This document shows positions 18,994 to 27,097 of a stretch of 64,000 nucleotides of DNA, one piece after another. The first letter of the stretch is position 1; the number at the start of each line of letters is the position of its first letter. Location of the stretch: contig JACRIW010000100.1 in assembly GCA_016215625.1 (NCBI GenBank), forward strand, positions 1 through 64,000, given 5' to 3'. The translations under genes were made by a program, and so were the position numbers. The stretch is from Candidatus Eiseniibacteriota bacterium (GTDB lineage: Bacteria; Eisenbacteria; RBG-16-71-46). Below the pieces are notes generated by a model. That model was not told the DNA's origin, did no database searches, and saw only the letters and a list, made by a program, of their open reading frames with translations.

Positions 18994-21726
18994 TCATCGC
19001 TTGTTCAGGTCCTTCCTCCAGTTCGAAACCAGCACGATCGGCGCGGCGCCTTCGGAGGCGAGCATGTTGACCACGAAGCGCTGGCCGTCGGGCGTGACGT
19101 CCATCGAGACGAGGCCCGGGCGCAGGATGGTGCGAAACAGTTCGACTTCACGGCCGGGCTGCATGGTTCCCGGCGCGAGCGGCGTGGCGACGATCATGCC
19201 GTCGGGGCGCGCGTAGTACAGCTCCCGGTCGTCGGCCCGCCAGCGCGGAACACCGCCGCCCGCGGTCGAGATCTGCAGACGGCCGCCGTTCCCGAATCCG
19301 GACGAGGGCGGGGCTCCCGGTACGGGAACGACGTAGACCTGCGCATCGCTGCCCACGGTGCTGGAGAACGCCACCCAGCGGCCGTCGTGCGAGAAGGCTG
19401 CGCTCGCGATCCCGACCGAAGCGCCGGGGATCCAGCGAATATCCCCCGGATTCCGGGCGTCGATGATGCCGAGGCTGTCCGCGAAGACGGTCGTGAAGTT
19501 GCCAGTCGCGATCAGGAGGAAGCGGCCGTCGGCCGACCAGTCGAGCGGCCAGATGTCACGCGTCCACCGAAAGAGTTCGCGCAGGCCACCCGTGCCATCG
19601 GTCGGCACCGTCTTGATCGAATAGCGGCGGGTCGCGGTGCCCGTACCGGGGCTGGAGGACGTGAACGCGACCAGACGACCGTCGGGCGAAGCGACCGGCA
19701 CGTCGTCATCGGAGTCCGTGTGCGTGAGGCGCCGCGAGAAATCCCGCGTGAAGTCGTACGAAACCAGGTCCCCGTTCGGGTCCAGCTGGGTCGAGTACAC
19801 GACCCCGCTTCCACCGCCGACGAACCGCAGGTTGAAATGGTTGCCGCTCGGCCCGGCGTTCTCGATCACGCGGCCCGTGCGGTCGAGCAGCCGCACCTGG
19901 CTGCCCTGGCGGCCGCCGATGGGCTGGTACACGAGCAGCCCGGTGCGCGAGCACGAGAAGTTCGCCTTCCACGTGGTGGGGTCGAACTGCACGCGCTCGG
20001 CGGTGGGAATCGCTTCGCCCGTGAAGCGGCGCGCGCCGGGATCGAACGGACGCGCCATGAGCACGCTGTCCTGCACGTAGAACAGGTAGCCGCCCGCGAA
20101 GTGCGCCTCGGTCGCCGACGGCATGAGCAGGCGGTTGTCGCGGCCGTCCACCGACGCGATCCAGACGGAGTTGTTGGGCCCGGTCACGTCGTCGTGGTCG
20201 CCGGCGAAGTACAGGAAGTGCCTGCCATCCGGCAGGAAATCCGGCCAGCGATGCGTGGTGTGGGTTCCGAGCGTGCGCTTGGTGACGACTTTCGGCTTTC
20301 CCCCGGAGGCCGGCACCACCATCACGTCCGTCTGGAAGTCGGGCGTGAAGACGATCTGCCCCTGGCGGTTCCACGAGCCTCCTCGCGCGTTGGGCGCGGC
20401 GCACACCGCCAGCACCTGACCGTTCGCGAGATCCACGCGGCGCAGCTTGCCGTCCGCGAAGAAACCCACCGAGCGGCTGTCGTACGACCAGAACGGGTAC
20501 GTCGCGTTCTCGGTGCCGGCCAGCGGCCGCGTCTCGAGCGATGCCACATCGCGCACCCACAGCCTCGCCCCGTGCTCGGCGTCCACGGCCACGAAGGCCA
20601 CGTGCTTGCCGTCGGGCGAGATCACCGGCGGCCCGGCGTTGTCGCCGAAGAACAGGAACAGCGCGTTCGTCGGCGGCGGGATGATGGCGCGAATGACCGG
20701 CGCGTCGCCGCCGCCGCGCGTGGCGAAGAACGCCGCGAGTGCAAGTGCCGCGACCGCCACGGCGGCTGACACACGCGCGAACAGCGCGCCGCGCGACGGC
20801 GTACGCGCGGGCAGCGACCCCGGCGCGAGGGCCGACGCGGTCGAACCGGCCGCGCTCGCCCACTGCAGCTGGAGCTTCACGTCGTGCGCGGTCTGCACGC
20901 GCTCGTCCGGGTCCTTGGCGAGCAGCGTGGTCACGAGGCGGTCGAGCGCGGGAGGCGACATCGGAGCGATCTCGGCCAGCGGCCGAGGGCTGTCTCGCAT
21001 GATGGCACTGATGAGCGACGCCTGAGTCGCGCCCTCGTAGGCGCGCTTGCCGGTCGCCATCTCGTACAGCACGCAGCCGAGCGCCCACAGGTCGGAGCGC
21101 GAGTCGGCTTCGCGGCCTTCGAGCTGCTCCGGTGCCATGTACTGGAACGTGCCGACGATCGCGCCCTCGGCGGTGAGCGGCGAGGCGACGGTCGGATGCT
21201 GCGTGAGCGCGGCCATCGTCGCGCCGCTGCCGCTGACCGGACCGCTCGCGGCGCTCGCGCGCGCGAGCCCGAAGTCCATGAGCTTCGCGCCCGACTTGGC
21301 GAGCATGATGTTCCCGGGCTTGAGGTCGCGGTGCACGACGCCCGCGCGATGCGCGCGATCGAGCGCGTCGGCGACCTGCGTGCCGATGCGCAGCACGTCG
21401 GGAATCGGCAGCGCTCCCTTCTGCAGGCGGTGCGCGAGCGTCTCCCCCTCGACCAGCTCCATCACGAGGTAGTCCGTCTCGCCTTCGCGCCCGACGTCGA
21501 ACAGCGTGCAGATGTTCGGGTGGTTGAGCGAGCTGACCGTCTTCGCCTCGCGCTCGAAGCGCGCGCGCACGTCGGCGTTCGCGCTCAGGTGCTGCGGCAG
21601 CACTTTCACCGCGACGTCGCGGCCGAGCCGCGTGTCGCGCGCGCGATACACCTCGCCCATGCCGCCCGCGCCCAGGGGCGCGACGATTTCGTAGGGGCCG
21701 AGTTTGGTGCCTGCGTCGAGGCTCAT
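18994..21726 (-). CDS. Ser/Thr kinase with TolB-like propeller (kinase 3)
   Basis: 910 residues; the last gene of the eight-kinase array. The kinase domain has Lys41, HRDLKPGN near 132-139, an intact DFG and MAPEQ. Its activation loop reads GSGATMAALTQHPTVASPL, the same as in kinases 4, 9 and 10 apart from small changes. A helix (ARVSAAVAVAALALAAFFA) lies at about 310-335, then the propeller begins with APVIRAIIPPPTNALF. Blades visible: SPDGKHVAF, SYDSRSVGF, FLPDGRHFLYF, SPDGRLVAF, SADGRFLLI, SHDGRWVAF. It ends in LVSNWRKDLNKR, the Trp-containing tail shared by the array. The ATG is in an ATGA overlap with the stop of kinase 4. Confidence 0.93.
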   Translation of the reverse strand: MSLDAGTKLGPYEIVAPLGAGGMGEVYRARDTRLGRDVAVKVLPQHLSANADVRARFEREAKTVSSLNHPNICTLFDVGREGETDYLVMELVEGETLAHRLQKGALPIPDVLRIGTQVADALDRAHRAGVVHRDLKPGNIMLAKSGAKLMDFGLARASAASGPVSGSGATMAALTQHPTVASPLTAEGAIVGTFQYMAPEQLEGREADSRSDLWALGCVLYEMATGKRAYEGATQASLISAIMRDSPRPLAEIAPMSPPALDRLVTTLLAKDPDERVQTAHDVKLQLQWASAAGSTASALAPGSLPARTPSRGALFARVSAAVAVAALALAAFFATRGGGDAPVIRAIIPPPTNALFLFFGDNAGPPVISPDGKHVAFVAVDAEHGARLWVRDVASLETRPLAGTENATYPFWSYDSRSVGFFADGKLRRVDLANGQVLAVCAAPNARGGSWNRQGQIVFTPDFQTDVMVVPASGGKPKVVTKRTLGTHTTHRWPDFLPDGRHFLYFAGDHDDVTGPNNSVWIASVDGRDNRLLMPSATEAHFAGGYLFYVQDSVLMARPFDPGARRFTGEAIPTAERVQFDPTTWKANFSCSRTGLLVYQPIGGRQGSQVRLLDRTGRVIENAGPSGNHFNLRFVGGGSGVVYSTQLDPNGDLVSYDFTRDFSRRLTHTDSDDDVPVASPDGRLVAFTSSSPGTGTATRRYSIKTVPTDGTGGLRELFRWTRDIWPLDWSADGRFLLIATGNFTTVFADSLGIIDARNPGDIRWIPGASVGIASAAFSHDGRWVAFSSTVGSDAQVYVVPVPGAPPSSGFGNGGRLQISTAGGGVPRWRADDRELYYARPDGMIVATPLAPGTMQPGREVELFRTILRPGLVSMDVTPDGQRFVVNMLASEGAAPIVLVSNWRKDLNKR

Positions 21727-24419
21727 TTCTTCAGGAGTCCTGTCCAGTGTTGGACGAGTCGCATGGCGGGTCCGGGTGCAGCCTGGTCGCGCCGGGTCGC
21801 GAGGAACCGCTCGCCGTCGCGCGTGACGATGTCGTCGATGTCGGAGGGAATTTCGAAGAGCGTCGTGGGCTTGCCCGGGCGGATGACATCGCCCGCGATC
21901 TCGAGCGGAAGGCTGACGAGATTGCGCTCATCCGTGGAGTAGATCAGCTCGCGCCCCCCGCGCCCCCACATGAAGCGCATGTAGTAGTCCTTCGCACCGG
22001 AGAAGATCTGCACGCGATGACCCGGAACCGGATACGAATCGATCACGAAATCCGCGCGGCCCTCGATACGCGTGACGTACGCAGCCCAGCGCCCGTCGGG
22101 CGAGATCAGCGCCCGGCGCTCGAACGCCGGCGTGGCGAGGTACGGCGTCGGCGGCCCGCCGTCGAGCGGCACGACGTAGAGATCCCAGCTGTCGTCGGCC
22201 TGCGGCCCGCGGGCAGCGCCGATGCCGGCGACGAGCAGCGAGCGGCCGTCGCTCGCCCAGCCCTGCGCCTCCACGAACATCGTCTTCACGGACGGCACGG
22301 AATCCCGAGGACCGCTGCCGCCGAGGCGAATGATGCGCAGCGCCTCGCGCCCGCCGTCGTGCGAAGTCGCGACGATGTGCGAGCCGTCGGGTGAGAAGTG
22401 CGCGAGCTGGTAGGGATCGATGCGCTGCAGCAGCTTCGTCGGCACCCCGCGCTCGAGGTCCACCTGCCACAGGTCGCCGTCGGAGGTCGCCAGCGCCGTG
22501 CGCTGATCCGGGGAGAGCGCGCTGAGATTCCAGTCGGCCGCCGGAAGAGCGATCACTCCACGCGGTGCACCGCTGCGATCGAGCCACTCGATGCGCTGGT
22601 CCGGCGCCCGGGCGTCCGGGTAGAGCAGGCGGCCGTCGCGTGACGACGTGGCGACCGGCTCACCGTCCACGTCGGCGCGCACGGGTGCGTCGCCGAGCGT
22701 GAAGCGCTCGCCCACGCACTTCATCTTGCCGAGGTCGAAACGCTGCGCGGTCACCTTCTCGTTCACGACGAAGACGAGGTAACCCGGCTCGACGTAGGTG
22801 ACGCCGCTGTTCGCCTCCATCACGACCTGTGAGCGCTTCGATCCCAGCGAGCCCACGCGAATCGTGTACCCGTTCGGGCCCGCGGGCATGGCCGTGAACA
22901 GGAAGTGTTCGCCGTCGGGAAGGAATGCCGGGAAGCGGTGCCCGGCCTCGTTGCGCGACGCGTCGAGCTCGGTCGCGGGCTCGGGCGTGCCGCCCTCGGC
23001 CGGGAGCTTCATGAGCGGCCCGGACGGGGACGGCGCGAAAACGATCACGCCTTTGCGCCCCCAGCTCAGCCCGCGCGGGTCGGTGATGTCCGCGAGCCGC
23101 GTCGGGCTTCCGCCCGACACCGAAACCCGGCTGACCGCCTTGTCGGTCATGCTGACGTACGCGACCGATCTGCCGTCCGGCGACCACGTGACGAATCCCG
23201 CGCCGGTCGTGCCCTCGATCGCGACCGGATCCGGGGAGTCGAGTCGCCAGAGCCAGAGTTTCTGGCGCTCCGTTCCATGCTGGGCGCACGCCACGACCTT
23301 TTCGCCCGTGGGCGAGAGAGCCATTCCGCCCCACGCGCCGCCGAGCCTCAGGTCGCGCGGCGCGGGCACCTGCGTGACCAGCGTCGGCTCGGTGCGCGAG
23401 TAAAGTTGCCAGAGCGCGATCGCCGCCGCGATCAAGCCGAGTGCGCCGACGACATAGCCCGCGAACGAGGCCGTGTGGCGCGGCTTGGTGCGGAAGACGG
23501 GAACACCGGTCACCGACGACACGCTCATCACCTGCGAACCCGGCTCCGAGATCCATCCCAGCTGCAGCTTCACGTCGTGCGCGGTCTGGATGCGATCGTC
23601 GGCGTCCTTGGCGAGCAGCGCGGTGACGACGCGCTCCAGCGCGGGCGGACTCATCGGCGCCATCGCCGCGAGCGGCGCCGGCTCGCTGCCCATGATCGCG
23701 CTGATAAGCGAAGCCTGGCTGCGCCCCTCGAACGCGCGCTTGCCGGTCGCCATCTCGTACAGCACGCAACCGAGCGCCCACAGGTCGGAGCGCGAGTCGG
23801 CCTCACGGCCCTCGAGCTGCTCGGGCGACATGTACTGGAACGTGCCGACGATCGCGCCCTCGGCCGTCAGCGGTGACGCCACGGTCGGGTGCTGCGTGAG
23901 CGCGGCCATCGTCGCGCCGCTGCCGCTCACCGGGCCGGCGGCCGCGCTCGCGCGCGCGAGCCCGAAGTCCATGAGCTTCGCGCCCGACTTCGTGATCATC
24001 ACGTTGCCCGGCTTCAGATCGCGATGCACGACTCCCGCGCGATGCGCGCGATCGAGCGCGTCGGCGATCTGCGAGCCGAAGCGCAGCACGTCCGCCATCG
24101 GCAGCGCGCCCTTGTGCAGCCGCTCGGCGAGCGTCGTGCCCTCGACCAGCTCCATCACGAGGTAGTCGGTCTCGCCTTCGCGCCCGACGTCGAACAGCGT
24201 GCAGATGTTCGGGTGGTTGAGGCTGGAGACGGTCTTCGCCTCGCGCTCGAACCGCGCGCGCACGTCGGCGTTCGCGCTCAGGTGCTGCGGCAGGACCTTG
24301 ACCGCGACATCGCGTCCCAGACGCGTGTCGCGCGCGCGATACACCTCGCCCATGCCGCCCGCGCCCAGCGGCGCGACGATTTCGTAGGGGCCGAGCCGGG
24401 TGCCGGGAGTCAGGGTCAC
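21723..24419 (-). CDS. Ser/Thr kinase with TolB-like propeller (kinase 4)
   Basis: 898 residues starting at a GTG in a GTGA overlap with the kinase 5 stop; an ATG nine codons upstream is less likely because every array member starts with the same [ML]xLxPGTxLG peptide. Subfamily A kinase domain with intact Lys, HRD and DFG, closest to kinase 3. A helix (GYVVGALGLIAAAIALWQLY) divides it from a propeller that differs strongly from its neighbours: SPTGEKVVACAQHG, SPDGRSVAYVS, FLPDGEHFLFTA, SPDQRTALATS, SPDGSHIVATS, SPDGRWAAYVT. The tail is LVQHWTGLLKK. The extracytoplasmic part should set what this receptor responds to, which is unknown. Confidence 0.92.
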   Translation of the reverse strand: MTLTPGTRLGPYEIVAPLGAGGMGEVYRARDTRLGRDVAVKVLPQHLSANADVRARFEREAKTVSSLNHPNICTLFDVGREGETDYLVMELVEGTTLAERLHKGALPMADVLRFGSQIADALDRAHRAGVVHRDLKPGNVMITKSGAKLMDFGLARASAAAGPVSGSGATMAALTQHPTVASPLTAEGAIVGTFQYMSPEQLEGREADSRSDLWALGCVLYEMATGKRAFEGRSQASLISAIMGSEPAPLAAMAPMSPPALERVVTALLAKDADDRIQTAHDVKLQLGWISEPGSQVMSVSSVTGVPVFRTKPRHTASFAGYVVGALGLIAAAIALWQLYSRTEPTLVTQVPAPRDLRLGGAWGGMALSPTGEKVVACAQHGTERQKLWLWRLDSPDPVAIEGTTGAGFVTWSPDGRSVAYVSMTDKAVSRVSVSGGSPTRLADITDPRGLSWGRKGVIVFAPSPSGPLMKLPAEGGTPEPATELDASRNEAGHRFPAFLPDGEHFLFTAMPAGPNGYTIRVGSLGSKRSQVVMEANSGVTYVEPGYLVFVVNEKVTAQRFDLGKMKCVGERFTLGDAPVRADVDGEPVATSSRDGRLLYPDARAPDQRIEWLDRSGAPRGVIALPAADWNLSALSPDQRTALATSDGDLWQVDLERGVPTKLLQRIDPYQLAHFSPDGSHIVATSHDGGREALRIIRLGGSGPRDSVPSVKTMFVEAQGWASDGRSLLVAGIGAARGPQADDSWDLYVVPLDGGPPTPYLATPAFERRALISPDGRWAAYVTRIEGRADFVIDSYPVPGHRVQIFSGAKDYYMRFMWGRGGRELIYSTDERNLVSLPLEIAGDVIRPGKPTTLFEIPSDIDDIVTRDGERFLATRRDQAAPGPAMRLVQHWTGLLKK

Positions 24420-27097
24420 TTGCTCTTCTCCAGTTCGCTCATCCAACCGCTCGCCACGGTCAGCGAGCGCGCCCGCTCACCCTGCGGCAGCATCACGAGC
24501 ATGCGACCGTCCCGCAGCATGCACATCGCGGACGCACCACGAGGAGCCTGTCGCACGACTCGGGAGCGGCCGACACCCAGCACCGGAGCGAACGAAACCT
24601 CCGTCGCCAGCAGGCTCGCACCGTCCGGGCTCAGGAAATACAGCTCGCGTCCGTCATGGCTCCACACGAGCACCGCCGCGTCGCGGCCGATCGTGATGTA
24701 GTTCGTGGGGCCGACGCGGATCGTCTGCGCTCGGGCCGGGAAGTCTGCGATGTAGACCTCGAAGCGTCCGGACACGTCGCTCACGTAGGCGATGTGCCGG
24801 CCGTCCGGCGAAAGCGTCGCGACATTCTCGTCCGCCGGGGTCGCGAGCCACGGCATCGGCTTCGCCCCGGGCTGCCAGTCGATCGTCTGGATGTCGAAGC
24901 GATTTCCCTCCACGAGGGCGCCCGTGATCATGGTCTTTCCGTCGGGAGTCCAGCCCGTCACCGTGCGCCACAGCTGGTCGCCGAGCGCGAGCGCGCTGTC
25001 GGCGCCTGAGGCGGGATCGATCTGCAGCAGCCCGGACTTGGTCGCGCCGACGATCCGCGTTCCGGCGGGATTCCACGCGGGAAAGTGCACCCCGCGCCCC
25101 ATGGGAGCGATCTGCGCGACCGCACCGGTTTCGAGATCCCCGATCCAGTTCGAGTAGCCCGAGGGTTCGGCGCACGCGACGGCGAACCGGCGGCCGTCGG
25201 GCGACAACACGCCGGTGCCGGCCGCGACCGGGAAGACGACGCGCGTCGGAGTGAGCCGCCCGTCGGTCTCGACCCAGGCGACAGCGGTCGGACGGTGATC
25301 GCGCGGCACGTACGCCATGACGCCGGTCTCCGAGCAGCTGACCAGCGGCGAGAGCTGCACCGAGCCGACCGCCTCGACCTGGTCGGCGAGCTGCTCGGGC
25401 TCGCCCACGGGCGCGAGCGTGCGCAGGTCGATGCGCTGCGCGAGCAATGCGCCGTCGCGCGTGAACAGGATGCGGTCCGGTGCGGCGAACACGGGCGCGG
25501 AATGCGCGGTGAGGAGGGGCCGGATGCGGGCGCCGTCGAGGGCTCCCGTCATCACCTGGGATTCCCCGGCGTTCGAGGCGGCGTTCACCACGAACAGGAA
25601 GTGCTTCCCGTCTGGAAGGAACGTCGGGAACCGGTGCGACGTCTCGCCCGCGGCCGAATCCACCGCCGTCAACGCGCGCGGTACGCCGCCCCCGGCCGCG
25701 ACCGCGAAGATGCCGCCGCGCGGATCGGGTGAGAAGACGATCTGTCCCGCGCTCCCCCACGCGCCGCCGCGGCCGCTGGACGCGGCGCAGAGGGCACGCG
25801 CGCCCCCGCCCGAGATCGCGATGCGACGGAGCTTGCCCTCCGAGAAGAAGGCGACGTCGCGCGAGTCCGGCGACCAGAACGGCCACGTCGCGCCCTCGGT
25901 GCCCTCGAGCAGGCGGATGCCCTCCTGCGCGAGCGAACGCACCCAGAGCCGGTCGGTGCCCGCGCTGTCCGTGAGCGTGAACACGAGAGACCGTCCGTCC
26001 GGAGAGAGTGCGAAGGAACCCACCTCGCCCAGCCGTCCCGACCGCGAAGGCTCGAGCATCGAGAGCCGCGTCGCTCCGCTGGGTTCCGGCACGCTTCGAC
26101 GCAGCGGCAGGAACACGCCGAGCGCGATGCACGCGAGCGCGCCCACGCCGAGCGCGACACCGCTGCGCCACTGCACGGTGGACGCCGGCGGCGAGGCGGC
26201 CGGCGGCGCGACCGGCGCGGCGGCCGCCACGGCGGGCGCGCTTCCGCCCGAGAGCACGATGCGCGCCTCGCCGATGTCGCGCAGGCGTGCGCGCGCGTCC
26301 TTGGTCAGGCAACGCTTGAGCAGCGCCACGACGTGCGCGGGCGTCGACGCCGGCAGCATGTTCCAGTCGGGCTCGCGCTCCAGGATGCGCGCGACCATGT
26401 CGCTCACCGTCTCGCCTTCGATCACGCGCTTGCCGCTCAGGCACTCGAACAGCACGCAGCCGAACGACCAGATGTCCGTGCGGCGATCCACCTGCTTGCC
26501 GCGCGCCTGCTCGGGGCTCATGTAGGCGGCCGTGCCGAGGATGACGCCCACACCGGTGGCCGCGTACGTCATCGTGGGCGAGGCGCTCAGGTCGGTGGAC
26601 GACGGCGCGCCGTCACCGCTGCTCGACTTGGCGAGCCCGAAGTCGAGCACCTTCACCACGCCGTCGCTCTTGAGCATGACGTTGCCGGGTTTCAAGTCGC
26701 GATGGATCACGCCCGCTTCGTGCGCCGCCTCGACCGCGGTGGCGATCTGCGCGCACACCTCGAGTGCATCGGCCAGCGGCAGCGGCCCGCGCGCGAGCCT
26801 CGCCTGCAGCGTCTCGCCCTCGACGAACTCGAGCACCAGGTAGCGCCGGCCCTCGACCACCTCGAGCCCGAAGATGCTGCCGATGTTCGTGTGGTGCAGC
26901 GACGCGAGCAGCTTGGCCTCGCGCTCGAAGCGCGCGACGCGCTCGGCATCGGTGTCGAACCCGTCGGGCAGCACCTTGACCGCCACGTCGCGCCCCAGCC
27001 GCGTGTCGCGCGCGCGATACACCTCACCCATGCCGCCCGCGCCCAAGGGCGCGACGACCTCGTAGGGACCGAGTTTGGTGCCGGGAACCAGCGTCAT
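24416..27097 (-). CDS. Ser/Thr kinase with TolB-like propeller (kinase 5)
   Basis: 893 residues; ATG in an ATGA overlap with the kinase 6 stop. Subfamily B: the hinge region reads IFGLEVVEGRRYLVLEF, the catalytic loop HRDLKPGNVMLKSDG, the activation segment DLSASPTMTYAATGVGVILG, then GTAAYMSPEQARGKQVDRR. All catalytic residues are intact. A helix (SGVALGVGALACIALGVFLPL) lies after an Ala/Pro linker at about 300-330. Blades: SPDGRSLVFTL, SPDSRDVAFFS, FLPDGKHFLFVV, SPDGRRFAVAC, TPDGKTMITG, SPDGRHIAYVS, SHDGRELYFLS. It ends VASGWMSELEKSK. It shares near-identical kinase sequence with kinase 7 while the propellers diverge. Confidence 0.92.
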   Translation of the reverse strand: MTLVPGTKLGPYEVVAPLGAGGMGEVYRARDTRLGRDVAVKVLPDGFDTDAERVARFEREAKLLASLHHTNIGSIFGLEVVEGRRYLVLEFVEGETLQARLARGPLPLADALEVCAQIATAVEAAHEAGVIHRDLKPGNVMLKSDGVVKVLDFGLAKSSSGDGAPSSTDLSASPTMTYAATGVGVILGTAAYMSPEQARGKQVDRRTDIWSFGCVLFECLSGKRVIEGETVSDMVARILEREPDWNMLPASTPAHVVALLKRCLTKDARARLRDIGEARIVLSGGSAPAVAAAAPVAPPAASPPASTVQWRSGVALGVGALACIALGVFLPLRRSVPEPSGATRLSMLEPSRSGRLGEVGSFALSPDGRSLVFTLTDSAGTDRLWVRSLAQEGIRLLEGTEGATWPFWSPDSRDVAFFSEGKLRRIAISGGGARALCAASSGRGGAWGSAGQIVFSPDPRGGIFAVAAGGGVPRALTAVDSAAGETSHRFPTFLPDGKHFLFVVNAASNAGESQVMTGALDGARIRPLLTAHSAPVFAAPDRILFTRDGALLAQRIDLRTLAPVGEPEQLADQVEAVGSVQLSPLVSCSETGVMAYVPRDHRPTAVAWVETDGRLTPTRVVFPVAAGTGVLSPDGRRFAVACAEPSGYSNWIGDLETGAVAQIAPMGRGVHFPAWNPAGTRIVGATKSGLLQIDPASGADSALALGDQLWRTVTGWTPDGKTMITGALVEGNRFDIQTIDWQPGAKPMPWLATPADENVATLSPDGRHIAYVSDVSGRFEVYIADFPARAQTIRVGPTNYITIGRDAAVLVWSHDGRELYFLSPDGASLLATEVSFAPVLGVGRSRVVRQAPRGASAMCMLRDGRMLVMLPQGERARSLTVASGWMSELEKSK